Shown here: positions 1 through 8,986 of the stretch, piece after piece
How positions within the stretch are numbered: position 1 is the stretch's first letter
Layout of the letters: each line of letters opens with the position of its first letter
NCBI RefSeq assembly: GCF_002154335.2
Contig: NZ_MTPX02000031.1
Location: forward strand, 1-64,000
Length of the DNA stretch: 64,000 nt
Direction: 5' to 3'
Source of the DNA: Actinomyces ruminis
GTDB lineage: Bacteria > Actinomycetota > Actinomycetes > Actinomycetales > Actinomycetaceae
The notes under the pieces: model-generated
Told to the model about the DNA's origin: nothing
The model's database searches: none
What the model saw: the letters and a program-made list of their open reading frames with translations, nothing else
Made by a program: the position numbers and the translations under genes

Positions 1-1237
1 AACTTATTGTGCTTCTGGAGCTCGAGGAGTCGTTCGTATAGTTCTTGTTCGGCGATGTGCCAGTGTATGGGGGTGTTGGTGCCGGTGGCGCGCACCGCCC
101 CTACCTGCTTCCAGGCCTGCTCCTGCATGTCGGGGATGATGTGCTCGCCCCAGGCTTGTTCATGAGGTTGGCCAGGCCCTCGCCCTTGGCCTCGATGAGC
201 ACGCCGTCCTTGAAGCCGTCGAACTCCTTGCCGTTGACGAAGTAGGAGTCGTCCACGCGCACGCCGGTGACCTGTTCCTCATACGTCGCCGAGCGCCAGG
301 AGGGACTGTTGTTCTTGCCCTTGCGCCAGGTACCGACACCGCCCTCACTGGACCCGCGCACGGGTTTGCGTACACCGGGGTAGTGCTTGCCGGCACGTGG
401 ATCGAACATACCGGGTTTAACCGCGCCGGTCTCATCGCTCAGGTACTTGCGCACGGCTCGGTTGCGTTCCTTGACGTAGCTGCGCCAGGCGGGCCGGTTG
501 TTGCGCCACAGCCAGTACTCGTAGCGGGCCTCGCGGGCGGCCTGCCGGGAGGCCCAGTGGGCGCCACGGGCGGCCTGGCCGCCCATGCCGCTGACCGCAC
601 CGCCGCCCACAAAGGTCAGTCCCGCCAGTGCCAGGTCCAGGGCGATCTCCGCGGGCGTATGGGTGGACAGATAGCGGCGCACGGTGCCGGACGGGTCCCG
701 CATCAGATCGGCGGCTCCGTGGGAGGCTGCGAACACAGTGGAAAGCCCCATGCCGACCTCAAAAGCCAGACCCAAGGTTCCGCCGGTCAATATCACGATA
801 GCCCCGGCCAGTGCCAGCACCATGGCCTTCTGCCCCAGGCTGAGCCCCTCCCACCAGGTTCCCAAGGCATGAAGGATCCCCGCCAACCACCATGAGAACC
901 CAGAACTGCTCAGCTGCTCCTGCAGCGCAGCGGCCAGCACCGGAGTAAGGGCCAGCAGGCCGACGGCCGCCGCCAGGGCGCCCGCCCCCGCCAGCCGCCA
1001 GCGCCACCAGCGCTGGGGCGGCGCGTCCAGAACGACCCGCACCGCCTCCTCCCGGCCAATGCGCAGCCTGGACGGCGCAACCGCCAGCAGCCCCGGCCGG
1101 CGGGTGCTAGTGGCCTCCAACAGCGTGCGGTACGCCCAGCGCCACTCGATCCCGGCGGTGGCCACCAGGTCAATCAGCACCACCCGCAGCGGTCGCCAGC
1201 GATCATAGGGCAGCGCTTGATGCGCCGCTCCCGCCAC
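1..1237 (-). CDS. Tox-REase-5 polymorphic toxin module (partial, frameshifted)
   Basis: The open frame from 1237 to 101 carries two hydrophobic stretches (about residues 85-105 and 135-160), then a linker and a C-terminal nuclease domain. The domain has FDGFKDG and LIEAKGEG, the D...ExK core of restriction-endonuclease-fold toxin 5. Near position 165 the frame is lost. The other minus frame continues with WGEHIIPDMQEQAW and then PIHWHIAEQELYERLLE, typical of the end of this domain, and it leaves the window open at position 1. One missing base (AAGGCC read as AAGCC) would explain it. The frame overlaps the upstream PrsW frame by 64 bp, so the two are probably one fused gene. An immunity gene would be expected beyond the left edge. 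Confidence 0.7.
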
Positions 1238-2333
1238 AGTCCCAACCGGCCCCCGCCGTCGCTGCCCTCAATCGACAGCGTGTAACCACCTTCCCACAGG
1301 GTGCGCACGTCCAGCAGCCATGCCACACTCAGCAGCGCCAGCAGCACCCAGCCGCGCCCGTGCCCACCCAGCGTCAGCGTCGAGGTAACGCCCACCGGCC
1401 ACCACGGCGCCTGGTCCCCGGTCTGCGACCAGGCGCCGTACTGACTGGCATTGCGGCCGGAGTGATCCACCATCGCCACCCACAACGCCCACGGTGGCGC
1501 AAGCACACACGCGGCGCGCGCCACCACGCGCCTCCAGCCGGCCTTGCCTCCGCACCGGCGCCATATGGCGATCGCCACGCCCAGTGTTCCGGCCGCCAGA
1601 CCGGTGAGAATCGCGTGCCCGGCGAAAACCAGATACTCCCCCGTCTGACCCGAGAACGGGCTTAGGGAGAACATGGACGCACCCAGGCACTCCAGATCGC
1701 CGACGCCCTGGTAGGAGCACGTCAACAAATCCAGTGCACCAAACAAGCCCGGCTGTGTCTCCAGGATGGCGACCCGCCGCGCCATCTCCTCAACCGCCTC
1801 AAACCCTGCACCACAGGCCACCCCCAGCACCAGCCAGTCGCTCGCCAGTAGCCGCCGCACCCGTCCCGGAGCCGCCAGCGCCAGTACCGCCAACGGCACT
1901 AGTTTCAGGACCTCCTCCACCAGCGGCGCCACCACGACCTGGGCCGCCGTGTATGAGACTCCCACTTGGGCGCGTTCCGAGATCCACGTGCTTATCGCGG
2001 CGATAACCCCTGCCCACGGCATCGCCGCCGCCAACACACCTGACACCAGCACCCAAGACACGGTCTTCGCCCGGGCCAGCGCGAACCAGCACAGCACCAG
2101 CCACAGGCAGCCCACCCAGGCGCCCAACGCCGCTCTAAACGTCGGCGACACGATCAGCCCCAGCAGTACCACCATGGCCGCCAGCAGGAACACACCGCCC
2201 GAACCCTCATCAGCCGCCCGAACCAGCGGGCGCCGCTTGCGCGATCGCGCAACACCTCCCACCACTCCGCACGACCTTCAGCGGACGAACCGGTCTGCCA
2301 AGCTCCGGCAGACTGCGCGGGGAAAACAGACAT
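1174..2333 (-). CDS. PrsW-family intramembrane protease domain, probably fused to the downstream toxin
   Basis: Multi-pass membrane protein with the PrsW glutamate motifs: PLVEEVLKLVPL, then GFEAVEEMARR, then a His in GHAILTGLAAG. About eight hydrophobic segments are visible. The main frame opens at GTG 2265. A better N-terminus starts at ATG 2333 (MSVFPAQSAGAW...) in another frame, with a GAAAGG ribosome site, joining near 2210, so a one-base loss is likely there. The C-terminal end reads WRERRIKR and then drops out of frame just where the toxin frame opens. This suggests a single PrsW-toxin polypeptide. PrsW-like peptidases have been proposed to release or export polymorphic toxins; that role here is inference. 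Confidence 0.7.
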
Positions 2334-2474
2334 CAAGGGAACCTTTCAGCAGGGGAAGGGCTCGGGTCGACGGCAGTAAATCACAAATCGGAATCGGTCG
2401 CGCTTTACTCAGGGGCAAGCACGGAGACGAGAGCGATTCTCGGTGACCTCTCGTCGGCGGGATCGATGCGACCG

Positions 2475-2510
2475 CTCAGACCGGCACTAATGACGTGCCG
2501 AGACCGGCAG
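2475..2510. repeat. Dispersed paired repeat, copy A
   Basis: Two ACCGGCA half-units about 22 bp apart. On the minus strand it reads TCTGCCGGTCTCGGCACGTC and then ATTAGTGCCGGTCT. It matches the paired repeats at 33469, 46621, 53090 and 53519. It lies in the gap between the PrsW gene and the exonuclease gene. Confidence 0.6.
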
Positions 2511-2528
2511 AAAACGGCACCCGGCTCC

Positions 2529-3298
2529 TCACCGTCGGCCGTCGTCGACCTGGCGCAGCACGCCGTCGCCGCGGCGCGGCACCAGCCCGGACTCCTGGGC
2601 GCTCGCGGCCGCCTCGCTCCAGCGCCAGCCGTTGAAGGCCACCGCCTCCGCCAGCGAGCGCGACCAGGCGACCGGCTCCTCGCCACGCTCCCGCCCCACC
2701 GCCAGGTAGTGGCGCAGCAGGCCCGCGCTGGCCAGGGCGTCGTCGAGGGCCGTGTGGTGCCGCCCGATCTGCACCCCGGCGGTCTCGCAGCAGGTCACCA
2801 GTCGCCGCGACGGCGTAGCCATGAAGTGCCGCGCCAACTCCATGGTGCACACGCGCGGCACCCGCGCCCCGCGGTCCAGATGGTTCAAGCCGCCCAGCGC
2901 CTGGGTGAGGAAGCCGACGTCGAAGCGGGCATTGTGGGCGACCACCGCCCGCCCCGCCAGATCCCGCACCAGCAGATCGGCGACGTCGGCCAGAGCGGGC
3001 GCCCCCGCCAGGTCCTCGGCCACCAGCCCGTGAATATGTGTAGGCCCCACATCGACTCCCGCGCCCGGGTTCACCAGGGTCGCCCAGGTCCGCTCCACGG
3101 CGCCGTCGGGATCGGCCAGCACCAGCCCGATCTCAATGATTGAGTCCGATGCCGGCGACAGGCCCGTGGTCTCCAGGTCGACGACGGCGTAGCCACCTGA
3201 GAAACATCCACAGCCTCGAGCGCATCCGTGACAGGGCGGGGCTGGAGGGTCTGGCGCAGCGGGCGACGCGTGCGGTGATAGAAGGGCATCGCCCCCAT
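2529..3298 (-). CDS. DnaQ-like DEDDh 3'-5' exonuclease
   Basis: Exonuclease domain with all three signatures: VVDLETTGL (metal Asp and Glu), HNARFDVGFL (third Asp) and HHTALDDAL (catalytic His and last Asp). The arrangement fits the epsilon-subunit-like exonucleases of actinobacteria, about 255 residues. The long frame can be followed to 3332, but its first 47 residues are Pro/Cys-rich and implausible. A neighbouring frame from 3298 (MGAMPFYHRTRRPLRQ...) looks like the true N-terminus, which implies a one-base loss near 3205. The gene is divergent from the nitroreductase at 3388. Family is certain; the exact substrate is not. Confidence 0.85.
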
Positions 3299-3387
3299 CG
3301 TAGGTGTTCGCCGCCGGGCCGTCCCCGTCCACTGTTCGGTCCCGACTCTCTCGGCCGGGACTGGGCCGACCGGGCTAGAGTCGAGTC

Positions 3388-4221
3388 ATGACGACCACGC
3401 CTGCAAATGAGTCCGCCGCCGCTGCTACCGCGCCCACCGACGCCCTAACCACCCCGGCGACGACGCCCGTCACCAATCCCACCATCGCCGCCCAGCTGGC
3501 TCACCGCACCATCCGCGCCTACACCTCCGAGCCGGTGGGCGAGGACGTCGTGGAAACCCTGCTCGACGTCGCCCGCCACGCCGCCACCTCCTCATTCCAG
3601 CAGCAGGTCACCGTCATCCGGGTCAAGGACCCCGCCGTGCGTGAACAGCTCCACCTCGCCTCCGGTCAGCCCTACGTGGGCGGCGATGCCGGTGAACTGT
3701 TCGTGTTCGTGGTCGACCTGCACCGCAACGCCGTCATTCGTGAGCGCGCCGGTGCCTCCCTGGAGCCGCTGGAGCGCACCACCCTGTTCCTCCAGGGTGT
3801 CGAGGACGCCGTCATTGCCGCCCAGAACGTTGTCGTCGCCGCCGAGTCACTGGGGCTGGGAACCGTCTACCTCGGCTCCATCATCGGGGACGTGCGCCGC
3901 GTCATCACCGCCCTGGGCCTGCCCCAGCGCACCTACCCGTTGCTCGGCCTGCTCGTGGGCCACGCCGCCCAGGAACCCCAGTACAAGCCGCGCCTGCCCC
4001 GCGAGATCGTCACCGCGGTGGACACCTACCCCGACTTCGACGCCCACGCCGACGCTCTGGCCGCCTACGACGCCGAGGTCGAGCAGTACTACGACCTGCG
4101 CGACACCAATAACCGCGTCGACTCCTTCACCACCCAGATCGCCCGCGCACTGGGCGGCGGCCCGGCCTCGCAGGCCCCCGTCCTGGACGTCCTGCACGAG
4201 CAGCTCCTCTGCCTGCACTGA
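3388..4221 (+). CDS. NfsA/FRP-type flavin nitroreductase (NADPH-dependent oxidoreductase)
   Basis: 277 residues. After a Thr/Ala/Pro-rich leader of about 30 residues the flavoreductase fold begins at AQLAHRTIRAYTSEPV, the usual FMN-contact start. The segment ending QQVTVIRV, the hydrophobic core with VVVAAESLGLGTVYLGSI, and the C-terminal NNRVDSFTTQIARAL follow the family pattern. It would reduce nitro compounds, quinones or flavins with NAD(P)H in the cytosol. The next gene starts 10 bp downstream on the same strand, so they may be cotranscribed. Length is normal for the family. Confidence 0.85.
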   Translation: MTTTPANESAAAATAPTDALTTPATTPVTNPTIAAQLAHRTIRAYTSEPVGEDVVETLLDVARHAATSSFQQQVTVIRVKDPAVREQLHLASGQPYVGGDAGELFVFVVDLHRNAVIRERAGASLEPLERTTLFLQGVEDAVIAAQNVVVAAESLGLGTVYLGSIIGDVRRVITALGLPQRTYPLLGLLVGHAAQEPQYKPRLPREIVTAVDTYPDFDAHADALAAYDAEVEQYYDLRDTNNRVDSFTTQIARALGGGPASQAPVLDVLHEQLLCLH

Positions 4222-4231
4222 GGCGGCGACG

Positions 4232-5053
4232 GTGCTGACGGGATTCGGCTTTCCGGTCGCACTCATTGCCACCGAGCGGGTAGACGGCACCGGGGGAGCC
4301 TTCCCGGAGTTCCGGGTCCTCGCCCAGGTGGGCGACGTCCACGCGGTCTACCCGCTCGCCTCGCTGACCAAGCCGATCGTGGCCTGGAGCGCTTTGGCCG
4401 CCGTGGACCGCCACCTGCTGGACCTGGATGCGCCCGCCGCGCCCGAGCTGCCCGGCGCCACCATCCGCGACCTGCTCGCCCACGCCTCCGGCATCGCCTT
4501 CGACTCCGATGCCGTCCTGGCGCCGCCGCGCCACCGTCGCATCTACTCCAACCGTGGCTTCGAGCTCCTCGGCCGACGCCTGGAGGAGGCGACCGCGACC
4601 CCGCTCGAGGAGTGGGTTGAGACCAGCGTCCTCGAACCTCTCGGCATGGCGAGTGTCCGCATCCCCGGCTCGCCCGCCCACTCGGGGACGGGCAACGCCG
4701 CGGACCTGGCCGCCTTCGCCCGGGAACTGGCGGCCCCCACGCTGGTCTCGTCCGCTCTGGCCGAAGCCGCACGCCGCCCCGTCCACCCCGGCCTGCCGGG
4801 CGTGCTACCCGGATATGGGCGCCAGGACCCCAACGACTTCGGCCTGGGCCTGGAGATCCGCGGCGCCAAACAGCCGCACTGGACCGCGTCGACGGGCAGC
4901 CCCGAAACCTTCGGCCACTTCGGCCAGTCCGGATCGTTCATCTGGGTCGATCCGGTGGCCCGCCGCCAGGCGGTGTTCCTGGGGGAACGGCCCTTCGGAG
5001 CCGTCCACAGGAGGCTCTGGCCGGAGCTCAGCGCCCAGATACTCGCGCTCTGA
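4232..5053 (+). CDS. Serine beta-lactamase-like / penicillin-binding-protein-like hydrolase
   Basis: 273 residues from GTG 4232. It carries the class C beta-lactamase and DD-peptidase-like triad: SLTK (nucleophile Ser and Lys) near residue 44, YSN near 108, and HFGQSG near 230 in place of KTG. The usual GMxxT-like segment (PLGMASVRIPGSP) is also present. There is no signal peptide, so a cytosolic esterase or amidase role is as likely as a cell-wall one. The open frame continues upstream through the nitroreductase, but that part is a shadow; GTG 4232 is the first sensible start after the nitroreductase stop. Confidence 0.8.
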   Translation: MLTGFGFPVALIATERVDGTGGAFPEFRVLAQVGDVHAVYPLASLTKPIVAWSALAAVDRHLLDLDAPAAPELPGATIRDLLAHASGIAFDSDAVLAPPRHRRIYSNRGFELLGRRLEEATATPLEEWVETSVLEPLGMASVRIPGSPAHSGTGNAADLAAFARELAAPTLVSSALAEAARRPVHPGLPGVLPGYGRQDPNDFGLGLEIRGAKQPHWTASTGSPETFGHFGQSGSFIWVDPVARRQAVFLGERPFGAVHRRLWPELSAQILAL

Positions 5054-5098
5054 ACGTCCTGCTGCCTACGCCGTCAGCGGCTCGGGCGGCCCATCGGC

Positions 5099-5905
5099 TC
5101 AGTCGAGGTCCACGACGACCGGCACGTGGTCGCTGGGCCCCTTGCCCTTGCGCTCGTTCCGGTCGATGGCGGCGTCGCGCACCCGGGCGGCGAAGGCCGC
5201 CGAGCCGTAGACGAAGTCGATGCGCATGCCCTCATTGCGCGGGAAGCGCAGCTGCTGGTAGTCCCAGTAGGTGTAGTTGGTGACGCGCTCGCGGGTCACC
5301 TCCTGCAGGCCGGCCCCCTCCAGCGCTGCCAGTGCCGCCCGCTCCGGGGCGGACACGTGCGTGGCACCCTCGAAGACGCTCATGTCCCACACGTCCTCAT
5401 CCCGCGGCGCCACGTTCCAATCGCCGACTAGCGCCAGCGACTGGCCCGGATCGGCCGCCAGCCAGTCGGCCACGGCGTCGCGCAGCGCCGCCAACCAATC
5501 CAGCTTGTACCGGTAGTGCGGGTGGGTCAGCTCCCGCCCGTTGGGCACGTACAGGCTCCACAGGCGCACCGGTTCGCCGTCGGCGCCCCCGACGGTGCCC
5601 CCCAGCGCCCGCGCCTCCACCACCGGCTCGGCCCCCGCCTTCGCCGCCCAGCCGGGCTGGCCGGGGAATGCGGTTGCGACATCGTCGAGCCCGACTCTGG
5701 AGGCAATAGCCACCCCGTTCCACTGGTTCAACCCGTGCACGGCCACCTCGTAGCCCGCCGCCTCGAAGGGCGCGCGCGGGAACTGGTCCGGGCGGCACTT
5801 GGTCTCCTGCATGGCCAGCACATCCACGTCCCGGCGCGCGAGGAAGTCGATGATCCGGTCGACGCGGGTGCGGGCAGAGTTCACGTTCCAGGTGGCCAGA
5901 CGCAT
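5099..5905 (-). CDS. xthA: Exodeoxyribonuclease III (AP endonuclease)
   Basis: 268 residues, full length for ExoIII. It begins MRLATWNVNSARTRVDRI and keeps the catalytic landmarks: QETK (metal Glu) near residue 38, SLYVPNG near 122, LVGDWNVAP (Asp and Asn pair) near 163, and the closing GPSDHVPVVVDLD with its catalytic Asp-His. It repairs abasic sites and trims 3' blocked ends. It is convergent with the preceding beta-lactamase-like gene. No frameshift is seen. Confidence 0.95.
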   Translation of the reverse strand: MRLATWNVNSARTRVDRIIDFLARRDVDVLAMQETKCRPDQFPRAPFEAAGYEVAVHGLNQWNGVAIASRVGLDDVATAFPGQPGWAAKAGAEPVVEARALGGTVGGADGEPVRLWSLYVPNGRELTHPHYRYKLDWLAALRDAVADWLAADPGQSLALVGDWNVAPRDEDVWDMSVFEGATHVSAPERAALAALEGAGLQEVTRERVTNYTYWDYQQLRFPRNEGMRIDFVYGSAAFAARVRDAAIDRNERKGKGPSDHVPVVVDLD

Positions 5906-5967
5906 GCGTGCAGGCTACCGCGGCCGCTTGCCGACGACGACGAGGCCGGGCGATTAGGCTCGCCCGT

Positions 5968-6804
5968 ATGGGAACCGCACTCATCACCGGCGCGACCAGC
6001 GGCATCGGCCTGGAGCTGGCCTGGCAGCTCGCCGAGGCCCACCACGACCTCGTCCTCGTCGCCCGCACCCGGACGCGGCTGGATCAGGTCGCCGCAGAAA
6101 TCAGCCAGGTGGCGGGCGTCGGCGTGCAGGTGATCGCCGCGGACCTGTCGGTTCCCGACGACGTCGCCCGCGTCGCCGAACGTCTGCGCGTAGAGGCGTC
6201 CACGCCCGGATACGAGGCGGGGGCGACCCCTTCGGACGCCCCGCACACCGCCGAACAGGTGGCCGCCCGGCCCATCGACCTGCTCGTCAACGACGCCGGC
6301 TTCGCCGTGGGCCAGCCCTTCACCACCGGTGACATCGCCCAGGAGCGCCGCGCCCTGAACGTCATGGTGGGCGCCGTGATGGAACTGACCCACGCCGCGC
6401 TGCCGGGCATGATCGCCCGTGGGCACGGCGCCGTCCTGAACGTCTCCTCCGTGACCGCGCTGACCGCGATGGGCACCTATGCCGCACACAAGGCCTGGGT
6501 GCGCACCTTCACCGAGGGCCTGGCCAGCGAGCTGCGCGGCACCGGGGTGACGGCCACGGTAGTCAACCCCGGCCTGACCCGCTCGGAGTTCCACGACCGC
6601 GCCGGCATGGATGCCGCCTGGCCGGATATTGCCTGGTTGCGGGCCGAGGACGTCGCCCGGGCCGCGCTCGCGGCGGTGCGTCGCGGCCAGGTCATCTGTA
6701 CCCCGTCGCTGCGCTACCTCGGCGTCAACGCACTGCTGCGGATCGCGCCCCGTGGGGTGGTGCGCCGCGTCGCCGGGCATGCCAGCGTGCGCACCCGTTA
6801 CTGA
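5968..6804 (+). CDS. Short-chain dehydrogenase/reductase (SDR)
   Basis: 278 residues from ATG 5968; the open frame starts earlier, but the nucleotide-binding motif must be near the N-terminus. It shows GATSGIG (Rossmann loop) near residue 7, NDAGF (the NAG motif), NVSSVTAL with the catalytic Ser, and YAAHK with the catalytic Tyr and Lys. This is a classical SDR, NADP(H) or NAD(H) dependent. The linker between strand 3 and the NAG motif is longer than usual (EASTPGYEAGATPSDAPHT). The substrate cannot be told from sequence. Confidence 0.9.
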   Translation: MGTALITGATSGIGLELAWQLAEAHHDLVLVARTRTRLDQVAAEISQVAGVGVQVIAADLSVPDDVARVAERLRVEASTPGYEAGATPSDAPHTAEQVAARPIDLLVNDAGFAVGQPFTTGDIAQERRALNVMVGAVMELTHAALPGMIARGHGAVLNVSSVTALTAMGTYAAHKAWVRTFTEGLASELRGTGVTATVVNPGLTRSEFHDRAGMDAAWPDIAWLRAEDVARAALAAVRRGQVICTPSLRYLGVNALLRIAPRGVVRRVAGHASVRTRY

Positions 6805-6869
6805 CGCTTAGTCCTGACTTTCCTGACGCTGTGTGATATCCTTCATAAAGTCAGGAAGCCCTGCGTCAG
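6801..6869. promoter_or_regulatory. Nested inverted repeats upstream of nrfH
   Basis: CTGACGC at 6801 pairs with GCGTCAG at 6863, and TTCCTGAC (6820-6827) pairs with GTCAGGAA (6850-6857). The AT-richer centre reads TGTGATATCCTTCATA. The element begins in the SDR stop codon and ends about 55 bp before the nrfH start. It could be the terminator of the SDR gene, an operator for nrf, or both. Confidence 0.45.
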
Positions 6870-6923
6870 TCCGTGTCCCCAACGGACGGGGCGTGACATT
6901 CCCGGAGCGTGAGGGGGTGCCGC

Positions 6924-7421
6924 GTGGTACGTCTGTTCAAGGCGCTATGGCGCGGATACACGCGCCTGTTCACCGGGTGGACGCGGGTCGCGCTGGCGGC
7001 GCTGCTGGGCGTGCTCCTGGGAGTCGGCGGGTTCACCGTGTACTACTCGGGCGTGACCGGCTACCTCGGCGACGATCCGGCCACCTGCGCCAACTGCCAC
7101 GCGATGGATGAGCAGTACGAGGCCTGGCAGCGGGGCAGCCACCACGACGTGGCCACCTGCAACTCCTGCCACGCCCCGCACGACAACATCGTCTACAAGT
7201 ACATCAACAAGGCGGACAACGGCTTCTGGCACTCCTTGAAGTTCACCTTCCAGAACTACCCGGAGAACATTCAGATCCGCGAGCACAACCGCGAGATCAC
7301 CGAGGCGGCCTGCCTGTACTGCCATGGCGACTTCGTCGACCAGGCCACCAACAGTTCCACCCACAAGGACGAGACGGTGTCGTGCATCCGCTGCCACGAC
7401 GGCGTCGGGCATATGAGGTGA
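6924..7421 (+). CDS. nrfH: NrfH-type tetrahaem quinol dehydrogenase
   Basis: 165 residues from GTG 6924, which has GAGGGGG six bases upstream; an upstream GTG at 6909 is less well placed. One transmembrane helix (about residues 20-42) anchors the protein, followed by four CxxCH haem sites: CANCH (55), CNSCH (79), CLYCH (130) and CIRCH (154). This is the NapC/NirT/NrfH family. It takes electrons from menaquinol in the membrane and passes them to NrfA. The nrfA gene starts six bases after the stop, so the two form an operon. Confidence 0.95.
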   Translation: MVRLFKALWRGYTRLFTGWTRVALAALLGVLLGVGGFTVYYSGVTGYLGDDPATCANCHAMDEQYEAWQRGSHHDVATCNSCHAPHDNIVYKYINKADNGFWHSLKFTFQNYPENIQIREHNREITEAACLYCHGDFVDQATNSSTHKDETVSCIRCHDGVGHMR

Positions 7422-7427
7422 TGCGAC

Positions 7428-8969
7428 ATGAGTACCGAAAGGGAAGATGCTGCTATGGAGGACCCCCAGGTGGATGCCCTGGAACCCGACGACGACGTCG
7501 TCGACCCCGACGCCGGGGATGCGGATGACGTCAAGCAGGCGGCCCGGTCGGGCCGCTCCCGCAAGTGGGTGCCCGCCCTGGTGCTGGTGACCGTGGCCGT
7601 GGCGGCAGGGGTCGTGACCTGGCTGCTGACCACCATCTTCGAGCACAAGCAGGAGTCGGCGGCCTCCTTCACCGAGGTGGTGGAGCTGACCGACACCTCC
7701 TACGACCCTGCCGTGTGGGGCCAGAACTTCCCCATCCAGTACGAGCAGTACCTCAAGACCGCTGAGGACACCGACGGCGACTTCATCGCCGTCACCCCCA
7801 CCGCCGACGATCCGCGCGAGTACCACACCATCTCCCGGATCGAGTCGGAGACCCGCGCACAGCGGATGTGGCGCGGTTATGCCTTCGCCGTGGACTACAC
7901 CGAGCCCCGCGGGCACGAATGGGCGCTGGCCGACCAGCGCTACACCGAGCGCACCGATGAACGCTTCAACCAGCCCGGCACCTGCCTTAACTGCCACGCC
8001 TCCATGCCCGAGGTCTACGACGAGTTGGGCGACGGCGATCGCGAGGCCGGTTTCCACGCCATGAACGCCATGAGCTACGACGAGGCCTACGAGCACGCCT
8101 CCTCCTCCATCGCCTGCATCGACTGCCACGACCCGCAGACCATGGAGCTGACCATCACCCGGCCCGCCTTCATCGACGGCATTCGCAAGGCCAAGGCGGC
8201 CGAGGGCATTGAGGACTATGACGTCAACCGCGACGCCACCAACCAGGAGATGCGCACCTACGTATGCGCCCAGTGCCACGTCGAGTACTACTTCGCCGGC
8301 GACTCCAAGACCCTGACCTTCCCGTGGGACAACGGCCTGACCGTGTACGACGCCATGGACTACTACGACGAGGTCGGCTGGACCGACTTCACCCACGAGG
8401 AGTCCGGCGCCGAGCTGCTCAAGGCGCAGCACCCCGACTTCGAGACCTGGTCGCAGGGCATCCACGCCGCCAACGGCGTCACCTGCGCCGACTGCCACAT
8501 GGCCTACAGCCGGGTGGGTGCCGCCAAGGTCTCCAACCACCAGATCATGAGCCCGATGGCCAGCGACGAGACCATCAACGCCTCCTGCCTGACCTGCCAC
8601 CACTCCACCACGGAGGAGATGCGTGATCGCGTCGAGGGCATCCAGACCCGTTGGCAGGACTCGCTGAACGTCTCCTTCACCGCCCTGGACGCGCTGATCA
8701 CCGACATCTCCGAGGCGGATGCGGACGGCAGTGCCACCGCAGAGGATCTGGCTACGGCCCGCGACTACCAGCGCAAGGCACAGTTCGTGATCGACTACTC
8801 CTTCTCCGAGAACGGCCGCGGCTTCCACGCCCCCGCCTACTCGATCTCCATCCTCAACCAGGCCACCGACTGGGCCCGCTCCGGGCAGCTGGCACTGCGC
8901 GGCGTCGACGTCGAGAACGGGATCGGCCCGGCCATCCCCGAGCAGCACCTGCCGGACGCCGGCAACTGA
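7428..8969 (+). CDS. nrfA: Cytochrome c nitrite reductase, catalytic subunit (NrfA), CxxCH-type active site
   Basis: 513 residues. An acidic cytosolic leader precedes an uncleaved-looking membrane anchor (about residues 47-68), then the pentahaem domain. Haem sites are CLNCH (186), CIDCH (230), CAQCH (280), CADCH (353) and CLTCH (387). The catalytic Tyr follows the third site (CHVEYYF) and the catalytic His lies in QHPDFETWSQGIHA. It reduces nitrite to ammonia with six electrons. The first haem site has His where E. coli NrfA has the distal-ligand Lys (CWSCK); His-type variants are known from Campylobacter and other groups. It is followed at once by cytochrome c maturation genes. Confidence 0.95.
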   Translation: MSTEREDAAMEDPQVDALEPDDDVVDPDAGDADDVKQAARSGRSRKWVPALVLVTVAVAAGVVTWLLTTIFEHKQESAASFTEVVELTDTSYDPAVWGQNFPIQYEQYLKTAEDTDGDFIAVTPTADDPREYHTISRIESETRAQRMWRGYAFAVDYTEPRGHEWALADQRYTERTDERFNQPGTCLNCHASMPEVYDELGDGDREAGFHAMNAMSYDEAYEHASSSIACIDCHDPQTMELTITRPAFIDGIRKAKAAEGIEDYDVNRDATNQEMRTYVCAQCHVEYYFAGDSKTLTFPWDNGLTVYDAMDYYDEVGWTDFTHEESGAELLKAQHPDFETWSQGIHAANGVTCADCHMAYSRVGAAKVSNHQIMSPMASDETINASCLTCHHSTTEEMRDRVEGIQTRWQDSLNVSFTALDALITDISEADADGSATAEDLATARDYQRKAQFVIDYSFSENGRGFHAPAYSISILNQATDWARSGQLALRGVDVENGIGPAIPEQHLPDAGN

Positions 8970-8986
8970 CGGGGCGCGGCAACGGT

